Source: Myxococcus xanthus (GTDB lineage Bacteria > Myxococcota > Myxococcia > Myxococcales > Myxococcaceae). From it: a stretch of 44,278 bases of DNA. Every line of letters begins with the position of its first letter. The first letter of the stretch is position 1. Shown in pieces: positions 1 to 7,547 of the stretch. The position numbers and the translations under genes were made by a program. Below the pieces are notes generated by a model. It searched no databases and was not told the origin of the DNA. It saw only the letters and a list, made by a program, of their open reading frames with translations. The DNA lies in NCBI RefSeq assembly GCF_013116825.1, contig NZ_JABFNS010000076.1, positions 1 to 44,278 of the forward strand, given 5' to 3'.

Positions 1-170
1 ATCCCCCGCCCATCGCCCCACGCCCCTCCTCAGGTGCCCAGAAACCGCTCGCATCCCCTTGGCCCCGCGCGTCACCACGAAACATCTCTCCCCCTCTTCT
101 CGGGGGCTCGCGACCAACGCCCCCTCAATCTCAAATACGGACCCAGCCCTTTTTATTGTGCATTCTGTTC
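1..170. other. No supportable gene; edge of window
   Basis: These 170 bases lie beyond the terminator of the sigma/CHAT operon. Open frames crossing them have no ribosome binding site and give low-complexity translations, so none is called. The 3' part (about 120-180) is AT-rich compared with the rest of the window. Confidence 0.5.
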
Positions 171-205
171 AAAAAAATCCGGGGTGCCCCGAGTGGGAGC
201 ACCCC
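171..205 (-). terminator. Rho-independent terminator of the sigma/CHAT/peptide operon
   Basis: On the minus strand a GC-rich hairpin (outer arms GGGGTGC and GCACCCC, inner CCC/GGG, loop of four bases, one bulged base) at 181-205 is followed directly by a run of seven T at 177-171. It lies about 50 bases after the stop of the 62-residue peptide gene, which supports that small gene as the last member of the operon. Confidence 0.85.
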
Positions 206-253
206 GTAAAACCTGTATCGCCGAAGCGACTCAGGACAATCCGGAAAAATCAC

Positions 254-442
254 TTATTTGCGACGTGCGTTGTCCGAGCCGTCCGGATGAGACGCCGTAT
301 TCACGGACGGGACGACGGACATCCTCGCCGAGAACGGCGGGGACGCCGTCAGCCCCGGGGTGGGCTCCGGCGGTGGGTCATGCGGGTTGATGCTCACCAC
401 CGCCCCATCGCGCTTCGACTTCTTCGAAAGCTTCTTCACCAT
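254..442 (-). CDS. Small basic peptide, last gene of sigma/CHAT operon (62 aa)
   Basis: This encodes 62 residues with a lysine-rich start (MVKKLSKKSKRDG), a proline-rich middle (HDPPPEPTPG) and a basic end (NARRK). There is no signal peptide, membrane segment or known domain, and I do not recognise the family. The start is supported by an AGAGGGGG ribosome binding site about 7 bases upstream on the minus strand. It begins 96 bases after the stop of the CHAT-domain gene and ends just before a strong terminator, so it should be transcribed with the sigma factor and the CHAT protein. Its position invites the inference that it is a substrate, inhibitor or signal for the CHAT protease, but nothing in the peptide itself proves this. 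Confidence 0.6.
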   Translation of the reverse strand: MVKKLSKKSKRDGAVVSINPHDPPPEPTPGLTASPPFSARMSVVPSVNTASHPDGSDNARRK

Positions 443-538
443 CGCATCCCCCTCTGCGCGGCACCGGCGGGGCCCGGCGGCATGCCGTCTCCCTCGCCTC
501 CGCCCTGATACAACGCACCAGGTCGGATTCCTTGGCCA

Positions 539-3535
539 TCATTCGAAGAGGAGGATGCCGTGGACCCAGTCCTCGGAGGGGTGGGCCGCGAGCCACGCGC
601 GCCGCACGTCGCGGAGCGCGAGGGCCGCCGGCGCGCCGCTCCGGATGCGCTCACGCACCGCTTCGAAGAAGCGCCCCGCCGAGTCGGGGATTTCCACCGT
701 GGAGGCCAGCACCGTGGCCGCTCCTGCTTCGATGAAGGCCACCGGCAGGCTGAAGGCCTCATGAAGGAAGGGCGTGGCTCGGGCCGAGCTGCACGTGGCC
801 AGGAGCACGAGCGGCGCGCGCTCCAGCTTCAGCGCGCGGACCTGGGGGGCGGACAGCGCGTATCGGCCATCGGGTTCAGGCGCCAGCACCACCAGCGAGG
901 CGTCTGACATCTCGGGGCTGAAGGCGCCGTGTGCGTGGATCTCCACCTCACTGGCCTGCGCCATGGCCGCCAGCACCCGGGTTGGCGTGGCTTGCATGCC
1001 CGACAGCTCGATTCGCTGGGGGTCCGGCGCATGCGGCGGCTCCAGCGGAAGCAACCGCGGGAGGCCGAGCGCCGCGGGCGCCTCCACCCCATTGACGACC
1101 AGGTGCGGCCCGCCGCCACGAGCCGGCACGGGAGACGCGCCTCCGGGCCGCCCCACGCGGTAGCTCCAGGCGAGCTCCGCGGGCAGCAGCCCCCGCAGGC
1201 CATGCACCGGCGGCAGCGCGAGCACATCCACCCGCTCACAGCCCTTCAGGGCGGCCTGGAGCGACGGCGGCACCAGCCCGGAGGCGTCCCGCCCCAGGGG
1301 CTCCGCGCGGCTGGCGTCGAAGTGCCCCTGCAGTTCCCCCATGGCGCCACGCAGCGCGACCACTGAGCGCTCGTAGTCCACGGCGACGCCCAGCACACAT
1401 CGCGCGGGGACCTCGACCTGAAGCGCGGCGCCCATGAGTGCCAGGGCCTCACCTGGGGCGTCCGTGCGGCCAGCCTCGTGCGCCAGGACGTTGTAGGCCC
1501 CCATGCGCGTCTTGCGCGCGTCCACATCGTTGGGAAGGGCCTCCGCCTGTTGGATGGCGCCGCGAAGCAGCTCCAGCCCGGTCGCGCGGTCGCGCTCCAG
1601 CACGAACTGCCCCTCGGCGAAGCGCATCTGCGCGAGCTTCCCCGGGGAGGGCTGCCCCCGGTGCAGTTCGGCCAGGGTGCGGCGCAGAAGGTCCGCGTCC
1701 TGGCTGTCCGCGCCGAAGCGCGCCAGGTACGACAACAACAGCGCGCCGGGCAGCCCCAGCGGCCGGCCACACTCCTGCGCCAGCTCCAACTCGTTCCGCG
1801 CCTCGTGCGCGTCGAACTCCAGCCACGCCAGGTAGGCCAGGTTGCGGTGTACGTAGGTGCGCTGTTCGCAGGCGTCGGGCATTCGCGCCAGGGATTCGCG
1901 CAGGTAGGCGCGCGCGCTGGTGACGTCCAACCGGTAGCGGGCGATGTGCGCCAGCTCCTGGAGGAACTGTTGCTCCAGCTCCCATTCCTCCTGCTCCCGG
2001 GACGCCAGCCAGCCACTCCACGCCTGCTCGAACGCCTCCGCCGGGCGGTTGAGCGCGAGATAGAGGTCCGACAACCGCTTCTTCAGCGTGGCGCAGCGGT
2101 AGGACAGCCCCTTGCCCTGACAGGCATTCACGGCCGCGCGAAGCCGCGCCTCCGCCTTCCACCATTCGCCCGCGCGCTCCTCGGCGCCCGCCAGCTCTCG
2201 CTCGGCCAGCAGCGACAACCAGGGGTCATCGGCCGCACGGGCCAGCCGCGTGAAATCCTCCAGGTGGCGCGCGCCCGCCGACTGATTGATGAGCCCGCCC
2301 AGGTACAGGTCGTCCTCACCCGAACGCCGCAGCGTCTCCAGGAAGCGCGCTGGCGAGGACAGCTCGCCCCGCACGAGCTTGGCGTAGTCCGCCGCCAGGG
2401 GTGCACGGCGGCTGAAGTCCCGCTCCGCCACACGCTGCACGTAGCCGCGAAGCACCTCGCCGCCCTGGACGCCGTCCAACACGTCCGCCAGCGGAAGCAG
2501 GCGCAGGGTCCACTCCCGCGACGGCGCGGCCCTCACCGCGTCGTAGAACGCCAGCCGGACGATGCCAGGAAAGCGCTTCGCCTCCTCCAGCGGGAGCCGC
2601 GCCTGCGCGTCCACCATCAGGTCCCGCACCGCCGCGCGAGCCCCCTTCCACGCCCGCCCACGCGCCTGCGTCTGCTGCCGGAGCGCTCGCGCGCGGATCC
2701 GCGCTTCCTCGCTCCAGCCCGGCTCTCCGCGCTTCACCACCGCGTCGAACGCCTCCGCGGCCAGCAGCGTCAGCCCCATCTCCCGCAGCACCAGCGCCCG
2801 GTTCCACTGCGCCTGGGCGTGCTCGGGCGCTTGTCGTAATACCCCGTCCAGCAGCGCCAGCGCCTGTTCCGGATGCCCCTGCTCCAACGCGACGATGGCC
2901 AGGTCGCTGTCCCGGTCCGGGGACGGCGACATCCGGTGGAGGAAGTCGGAGGCTTGCCGCAGGTCCTTTCGGACCAGGTACGCGGCGGCAATGCCATGCA
3001 GGTCCCCCTGGTCCTCCAGATCCGCCAGCGCCCGGAGCGGCAATGCCGAGCCAGCCCCGCCCGGAGGGCCACTGACGCCCGCGCGCAGGGGCACATAGGG
3101 CCGGTGTCCGTCCGCGCGCGCATAGGCGACCCTCGCCTCGATGAGTCGCGACGACGTCTGCGCGAGCCAGACCTCCTGCTGGGAACCCCGCACATCGGCG
3201 CGCTTGACGACGAGCACCAGGACGATGGCCGCCGCCACGGCGCCCACCGCGAACGGGACCCAGCGCCAGTACGGACGCCCCGGCACTTCGGCCGTGTCAC
3301 GTGTCCTGGGCGCATCGGACGCCGTCCAGGTTTCGGGCGCGTCCTCCTGCGCATGCGCCAACACCTGCGGGTCCCCCATCACATGGAAGCCCAGCAGCTC
3401 CAGTTGCATGGCTTCGTGCAGGCCGGACGCGCAAGGGTCACAGCGCGCGAGGTGATGCCGGAAGTTCTCCTCGTCCACGGGCGGCAGCTCGCCATCGAGG
3501 AAGAGGGACAGCCTGTTACAGAGCGACCCCATCAC
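539..3535 (-). CDS. Zinc anti-sigma / TM / TPR / CHAT-protease fusion protein
   Basis: This 998-residue protein appears to combine an anti-sigma domain with a caspase-like peptidase. Residues 1-45 carry a zinc-binding anti-sigma motif (C6, then H28-x3-C32-x2-C35), as in zf-HC2/ZAS anti-sigma factors. A single membrane segment follows at about 91-110. From about 165 to 760 the protein is helical with TPR-like repeats (for example ALALLDGVLRQAPEHAQAQW). The C-terminal 170 residues form a CHAT domain with the expected catalytic His (EIHAHG, H869) and Cys (LLATCSSAR, C915). The start overlaps the sigma-factor stop by 4 bases, so translation is coupled. Family knowledge: ZAS proteins hold ECF sigma factors inactive, and CHAT proteins are cysteine proteases. 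Inference: the CHAT domain senses or executes a proteolytic step that frees the sigma factor. If the protein crosses the membrane once with the zinc domain inside, the TPR-CHAT part would be periplasmic. Confidence 0.93.
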   Translation of the reverse strand: MMGSLCNRLSLFLDGELPPVDEENFRHHLARCDPCASGLHEAMQLELLGFHVMGDPQVLAHAQEDAPETWTASDAPRTRDTAEVPGRPYWRWVPFAVGAVAAAIVLVLVVKRADVRGSQQEVWLAQTSSRLIEARVAYARADGHRPYVPLRAGVSGPPGGAGSALPLRALADLEDQGDLHGIAAAYLVRKDLRQASDFLHRMSPSPDRDSDLAIVALEQGHPEQALALLDGVLRQAPEHAQAQWNRALVLREMGLTLLAAEAFDAVVKRGEPGWSEEARIRARALRQQTQARGRAWKGARAAVRDLMVDAQARLPLEEAKRFPGIVRLAFYDAVRAAPSREWTLRLLPLADVLDGVQGGEVLRGYVQRVAERDFSRRAPLAADYAKLVRGELSSPARFLETLRRSGEDDLYLGGLINQSAGARHLEDFTRLARAADDPWLSLLAERELAGAEERAGEWWKAEARLRAAVNACQGKGLSYRCATLKKRLSDLYLALNRPAEAFEQAWSGWLASREQEEWELEQQFLQELAHIARYRLDVTSARAYLRESLARMPDACEQRTYVHRNLAYLAWLEFDAHEARNELELAQECGRPLGLPGALLLSYLARFGADSQDADLLRRTLAELHRGQPSPGKLAQMRFAEGQFVLERDRATGLELLRGAIQQAEALPNDVDARKTRMGAYNVLAHEAGRTDAPGEALALMGAALQVEVPARCVLGVAVDYERSVVALRGAMGELQGHFDASRAEPLGRDASGLVPPSLQAALKGCERVDVLALPPVHGLRGLLPAELAWSYRVGRPGGASPVPARGGGPHLVVNGVEAPAALGLPRLLPLEPPHAPDPQRIELSGMQATPTRVLAAMAQASEVEIHAHGAFSPEMSDASLVVLAPEPDGRYALSAPQVRALKLERAPLVLLATCSSARATPFLHEAFSLPVAFIEAGAATVLASTVEIPDSAGRFFEAVRERIRSGAPAALALRDVRRAWLAAHPSEDWVHGILLFE

Positions 3536-4134
3536 GCGCTGCCTCCTCCGTCGCTCCCGGTGAGCGGCAGCAGAAGCGCCTTCAACTCCTTGCGGGCTTG
3601 ATGGAGCCAGCTCCCCACCGTGCCTTCGGGGACGCCCATGCGCAGGGCGATGGCGCGGTAGCGCAGCCCCGAGGCATGTAGCGAATACGCCTCACGCACC
3701 CTGGGATTCGACAACTGGGCGATGGCCGCCTGGAAGTCCTTCTCCGAGATGTGCTCCCAGACCTCCATGGCCTCCGGCGCGGGGGCCGCCACCCCCTCGC
3801 GCACCAGCCGCAGCTCCGGCCGGTCCTGCTCCAGCAACTCCGAGCGCCGCTTGCGGCACTGGTCGAGGAAATGATTGGTCATCGCCCGACACAGCCACGC
3901 CCTGTAGACGGGCTCCGGCTGCGCGGCGAGCGCCCCGTGATGCAACAGTCCGCGCGTGAGCGCCTCCTGCACCAGGTCTTCCGGATCGAGGCCCCCCTGA
4001 CCGCACAACCGTCTCGCCAGGGCCAACAGCATGGGCCTGACACGATGCGCGAACTCCTCGAACCCGTCGGGATGCACATCCGTACTGTAGGCCACAGGAA
4101 TGCGAATGACTGTGGCAATGCGTTGGCCGCTCAT
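3532..4134 (-). CDS. ECF-type RNA polymerase sigma factor
   Basis: This 200-residue protein is an extracytoplasmic-function sigma factor. Region 2 is seen at about 26-95 (LALARRLCGQGGLDPEDLVQEALTRG, then RAWLCRAMTNHFLDQCRKRR), and region 4 with its helix-turn-helix at about 133-185 (YRAIALRMGVPEGTVGSWLHQARKEL). The start ATG has an AAGGAG site 9 bases upstream. It is first in the operon and overlaps the anti-sigma/CHAT gene by 4 bases, the usual arrangement of a sigma factor with its own anti-sigma factor. The ribosome binding site lies inside a possible hairpin (4138-4175). No matching ECF promoter could be assigned by eye, so autoregulation is likely but not shown. Confidence 0.93.
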   Translation of the reverse strand: MSGQRIATVIRIPVAYSTDVHPDGFEEFAHRVRPMLLALARRLCGQGGLDPEDLVQEALTRGLLHHGALAAQPEPVYRAWLCRAMTNHFLDQCRKRRSELLEQDRPELRLVREGVAAPAPEAMEVWEHISEKDFQAAIAQLSNPRVREAYSLHASGLRYRAIALRMGVPEGTVGSWLHQARKELKALLLPLTGSDGGGSA

Positions 4135-4137
4135 CGA

Positions 4138-4175
4138 CCCGGACTCCTTCCACGCCTATCGAAACGAAGTCCGGG
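4138..4175 (-). promoter_or_regulatory. Inverted repeat around the sigma-factor ribosome binding site
   Basis: Perfect 8-base arms CCCGGACT and AGTCCGGG enclose 22 bases just upstream of the sigma-factor start. On the mRNA the 3' arm runs from the end of the AAGGAG Shine-Dalgarno sequence to within three bases of the start codon, so folding would partly hide the initiation region. It could equally be a protein-binding site. Confidence 0.4.
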
Positions 4176-4274
4176 GCAATCCTTGGGAGGCCGTCGTGAA
4201 ACAGACTCAATCGCATCGAGTTGCGCTCGCTCACCGACATCCCTGCCGTCCCTCGGGCCAGGGACAGGCCGGCG

Positions 4275-5882
4275 TCAGGCCAGCGCGGCGGAAATCGAGG
4301 CAGGCTGCGCCACGGGTAATTCCAACGTCAACGCCGCGCCCCCCAGGGCTTCCGAGCGTCCCGCACTCAAACGTCCGCCATGCCGTTCGGCGATGCCTCG
4401 CGCGATGGCCAGCCCCAAGCCTGTCCCCGGCCGAGGCCCCTCGCGCTTGCGGCCCGTCACGAAGGGCTGGAAGAGCCGGGGCAGCAGCTCCGGTGGAATG
4501 CCAGGCCCGCTGTCCTCCACCCTGACGAGCAACCGGCCGTTCGCCTGCCCAAGGGATGTCCTCAACCGTGGTGCGGGCACGTCCCTCAGGGCGAGCAGGG
4601 CATTCTCCAACAGGATGACCATCACCTGTGAGAGCTGGGACTGGTCGGCCTCCACCGTGAGCGACGCGTCCTCCTCGGACTCGAAGGAGACGTCGGGCGC
4701 GAGCGAGCCCAGTCCCTGCCGCGCGGTGGAGTACGCCAGCGCGACGGTGGCGGAGACATCCACGCGGCGCAGGTCCAGCGGGCGCGGGCGGCCATAGCGC
4801 AGCAGCTCGTCCACGAAGTGACTGGCGCGGTCGATCTGCTCCCGCATGGCCGCCACCGTGTCCGGGTCCCCGCCCCTTCGCTCCAGCAGCTTGAGGTGCG
4901 CGGCGAGCACGCCCAACGGATTGCGAACCTCGTGGGCCACCGCGGACGTGAACTGTCCCAGCTCCGCCAGCCGCGCGGATTGGTCCGCGCGCGCCTCCTC
5001 GCGAGCGAGCGCCACGGCCAGTTCATCACTGGTGGCCCGGCCCTTGAGGAGCTGGCGCCCCAGCCAGGCCTGAAGCGCCTGACGCACGGGCTCGAACGCG
5101 AGCGCGGCCAGGGCCAGGAGGAAGAAGGCACCTACGCGGTACTCGGCAAGGAACGGCTGGCCGCTGCCCGACAGCAGCGTCAATACGCCAAAGAGGAAGC
5201 CCGCGGACAACACCGCCGCCACCGCGGAGTAGACGAGGCTTCGTTCGAGCAGCCGTCGGTCCGCGGCTGGCTGATGGGCATTGATGACGTGCACCAGCAC
5301 CAGCAGCGCCGCCAGCACCAGGTACATCCCGAACGGCAACGCGTACCCGCCTGACAGCAACAGGGCGTTGCCGATACTGCCCAGGTACGCGAGCAGCCCG
5401 GCGATGCCCAGACTGAGGAGGATGGGCCGTCGCTCGGGAGCTTCGCCGCGGTACGCGCGCGACAGGTGCACCAGCGGCACGCTCGCCGCCGCCACGGCGA
5501 GCACCATGGTGGGCCAGAACAAGGGGCCTCGCCCCATCGCCAGCGGCCCGTGCAGGACGTTGGGGAGGAACGCGCCAATGCCCGTCACCACCACCGCCAC
5601 GCCGTACGCGAACACCACCAGCCGATAGGAGCGCTGCCGGGTCACGTCATAGGCGGAGTGCAGGTACGCCGCCGCGACGAAGGCCCCACCCGCGACGAAG
5701 CGCTCCCCCACCCACGCCATGGACGGGATGCAGAGGAGCAGCAGCGCGCCCGTCCACCCCGCGGTCGCCAGGCAGTAGAGCGCCAGGCCCCGTGCGTTGT
5801 GCCCCCGGAGCGCGGCCGTGAAGAACAGCAGCAGCGACACGGAGAGGACAGGCACGAGGCTGTAGGCGAACAAGGGCCCCAT
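4275..5882 (-). CDS. Orphan 7TM sensor histidine kinase
   Basis: This is a 535-residue membrane histidine kinase. The N-terminal 230 residues are very hydrophobic, with about seven membrane helices (FAYSLVPVLSVSLLLFFTAAL onward), and there may be one or two more before the kinase core. The H-box is AVAHEVRNPLG (H317). The catalytic domain has the N-box (VILLENALLAL), G1 (VEDSGPGIP), F-box (LFQPFVTGR) and G2 (GTGLGLAIARG) motifs. The open frame extends upstream to 6758 but that part only mirrors the hydrolase gene, so the ATG before the first membrane helix was chosen although it has a poor ribosome binding site. The hydrolase gene ends 29 bases upstream and is probably co-transcribed. No response regulator is nearby, so its partner is encoded elsewhere, as is common in myxobacteria. 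Confidence 0.92.
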   Translation of the reverse strand: MGPLFAYSLVPVLSVSLLLFFTAALRGHNARGLALYCLATAGWTGALLLLCIPSMAWVGERFVAGGAFVAAAYLHSAYDVTRQRSYRLVVFAYGVAVVVTGIGAFLPNVLHGPLAMGRGPLFWPTMVLAVAAASVPLVHLSRAYRGEAPERRPILLSLGIAGLLAYLGSIGNALLLSGGYALPFGMYLVLAALLVLVHVINAHQPAADRRLLERSLVYSAVAAVLSAGFLFGVLTLLSGSGQPFLAEYRVGAFFLLALAALAFEPVRQALQAWLGRQLLKGRATSDELAVALAREEARADQSARLAELGQFTSAVAHEVRNPLGVLAAHLKLLERRGGDPDTVAAMREQIDRASHFVDELLRYGRPRPLDLRRVDVSATVALAYSTARQGLGSLAPDVSFESEEDASLTVEADQSQLSQVMVILLENALLALRDVPAPRLRTSLGQANGRLLVRVEDSGPGIPPELLPRLFQPFVTGRKREGPRPGTGLGLAIARGIAERHGGRLSAGRSEALGGAALTLELPVAQPASISAALA

Positions 5883-5911
5883 GCCGGTACTGTGACAGAT
5901 TCCGCGCGCGC

Positions 5912-6670
5912 TCAGCGCACCGTGGCGAGAAAGCCGTCCAGCAGCCGATTCACCTCGTCCGGCGCGTCGAGCTGCACCCAGTGCCCCGTGCCCTCCACCT
6001 TCGCGTGCGGCAACTCCGGCACCAGGTGGTGATACGAGCCCGGCTCCTCGTTGAAGGCCGTCACTACCGACAGACGCGGCCCCGAGTAGCGCCGCAGCGG
6101 CGTCACGGGGTCGAAGTCCAACAGGGCTCCCAGTCCGCCCCGGACGCCCTCTTGGGACGTGGCGCGCATCTCGGAGAGCACCCGCTCGCGCACCTCCGGC
6201 CGGGACGCCGCCAACATGGGGCCCCAGGCCTCCCCCACCACCGCGCTCCAGGCCTCGGTCCCCAGCACCGCCATCAAGCCCTGGGCCTGCTCCGCGGGCA
6301 TCGAACGTCCATCCGAGGCCGGGTCGAGGAGGAACACCCCCGCGACGCGGCCCGGATGCGCCCCCGCGTAGGCCACGCAGACGGCCCCGCCCAGGCTGTG
6401 CCCCACCAGCACGAAGCGCTGAAGCCCCAGCCCATCCACCACCGTCCCCACATCCCGCGCGAAGTCCTCCACGGCGAAGCCGCCGTCCCGTGGCAGCTCG
6501 GACTTCCCGTGGCCACGCAGGTCCAATGCCAAGGCACGGCGGTGCTCGCGCAGATGCGACAGCTGCGCGGCCCAGTGCGTGGTGTTGCCGGCACTCGAAT
6601 GGACGAACACCACCGGCAGTCCACCCACGCCCCCATCGTCGACATTCAGCAGTCCCTTGGAACCCATCAT
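5912..6670 (-). CDS. Alpha/beta-hydrolase fold protein
   Basis: A 252-residue single-domain hydrolase. The nucleophile elbow GHSLGG places the catalytic serine at S92. The oxyanion region is VVFVHSSAGN near 20-29, the LDLRGHGKS motif is at 50-57, and the general base His is in GTGHW (H230). Length and motifs fit the esterase/haloperoxidase-like group, and the substrate cannot be told. It is divergent from a WYL-domain regulator at 6758 with an 87-base gap containing a perfect palindrome, so the regulator probably controls this gene. The histidine kinase follows 29 bases downstream. No signal peptide was seen, so it should act in the cytoplasm. Confidence 0.9.
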   Translation of the reverse strand: MMGSKGLLNVDDGGVGGLPVVFVHSSAGNTTHWAAQLSHLREHRRALALDLRGHGKSELPRDGGFAVEDFARDVGTVVDGLGLQRFVLVGHSLGGAVCVAYAGAHPGRVAGVFLLDPASDGRSMPAEQAQGLMAVLGTEAWSAVVGEAWGPMLAASRPEVRERVLSEMRATSQEGVRGGLGALLDFDPVTPLRRYSGPRLSVVTAFNEEPGSYHHLVPELPHAKVEGTGHWVQLDAPDEVNRLLDGFLATVR

Positions 6671-6738
6671 GACGGCCTCCTCTGGCCTCGAAGCGCGCGG
6701 TCATGCGCGACCTGATGCTTGTGGAGTACGGCCCATCC

Positions 6739-6755
6739 CTGACAGAAACTGTCAG
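6739..6755. promoter_or_regulatory. Perfect palindrome, likely WYL-regulator operator
   Basis: The arms CTGACAG and CTGTCAG are separated by AAA. The palindrome ends two bases before the start codon of the WYL regulator and lies in the spacer shared with the divergent hydrolase gene. The regulator has no separate ribosome binding site, so a bound protein here would block its transcription start or its translation. Binding is inferred from symmetry and position. Confidence 0.6.
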
Positions 6756-6757
6756 CA

Positions 6758-7489
6758 ATGGCGCGAGTCAACCGGGTGATGCGACTGCTGGACTTCCTGC
6801 GGGGCCGGGATGGGACGACGGTGGCGGAGATCGCCGAGGCGCTCGACGTGAGCGCGCGCACCGTCCACCGGGACCTGGCGACGCTGCGACAACAGGGCAT
6901 TCCCCTGAGCAGTGACACAGGCCCTGGGGGTGGCGTCCGGCTGGAGCGGGACCGGGGCGTGGCGGCCGTCCACCTGTCGCAGGAGGAGGTGGTCGCGCTC
7001 TGGCTGGCCGCGAACCTGTCCGCGACGGGCAGCACGTTGCCCTGGGGCAGCGCGGCGCGCTCGGGGCTCCAGAAGCTCTTCGCCAGCGTCCCCAAGGAGC
7101 GGGCCCGGAGCATGCGTGAGCTCTGCCGCCGCGTGGTGGTGGGACGGCCGGCGAGCGCCCGCGTGCTGGCGGATGTCGGAACTCTGCCGGAGGAGCTGCT
7201 CGCCGTCTTCGAGCGGGCCTTCCGCGAGCAGGTCTGCCTGTCCTTCGAATACCGCGACCGGCACGGCAAGGCGACCCGCCGCATCGTGGAGCCGCACGGG
7301 CTGCTGGTCGAATCGCCCGTCTGGTACGTGCTGGCCCGGGACGTGGAAAAGGCCGCGGCGCGCATGTTCCGCATGGACCGCATCCGCCGGGCGCGCCTCG
7401 TCCCCGACCGCCCCTTCACGCCCGACATGGAGGGCCTGCGAGCCCAGGCCGAGGCCCAACGCGCGGACGGTACGCGAGCCTCGCGCTGA
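6758..7489 (+). CDS. YafY-type transcriptional regulator (HTH + WYL)
   Basis: A 243-residue regulator. Residues 1-60 form an HTH_11/DeoR-like winged helix (RVMRLLDFLRGRDGTTVAEIAEALDVSARTVHRDLATLRQQGI). A WYL domain follows at about 150-230 (LSFEYRDRHGKATRRIVEPHGLLVESPVWYVLARD), a module that binds small ligands or nucleic acid in this family. The start was chosen because the first helix begins right after it as in homologues. There is no Shine-Dalgarno sequence, and the palindrome 6739-6755 sits where one would be, so the mRNA may be leaderless. It is divergent from the alpha/beta hydrolase and followed 58 bases later by an EamA transporter, either of which it may control. Confidence 0.92.
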   Translation: MARVNRVMRLLDFLRGRDGTTVAEIAEALDVSARTVHRDLATLRQQGIPLSSDTGPGGGVRLERDRGVAAVHLSQEEVVALWLAANLSATGSTLPWGSAARSGLQKLFASVPKERARSMRELCRRVVVGRPASARVLADVGTLPEELLAVFERAFREQVCLSFEYRDRHGKATRRIVEPHGLLVESPVWYVLARDVEKAAARMFRMDRIRRARLVPDRPFTPDMEGLRAQAEAQRADGTRASR

Positions 7490-7547
7490 GGTAGGCTGCG
7501 CGCCCGCCGGAGCCGGAGTGCGCGCCGGAGTCACCAGGAGTCACACG

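Noticed and set aside
34..508. Plus-strand frames at the left edge of the window
   Set aside because: They run against the 62-residue peptide gene and through its terminator, with no ribosome binding site or domain.
5883..6758. N-terminal extension of the histidine kinase frame through the hydrolase gene
   Set aside because: The extension is Gly/Arg-rich and only mirrors the alpha/beta hydrolase in another frame; the kinase's membrane domain begins at 5882.
6912..7547. Upstream extension of the EamA transporter frame
   Set aside because: It overlaps the WYL regulator in another frame and lacks membrane helices; GTG 7548 has a good ribosome binding site.
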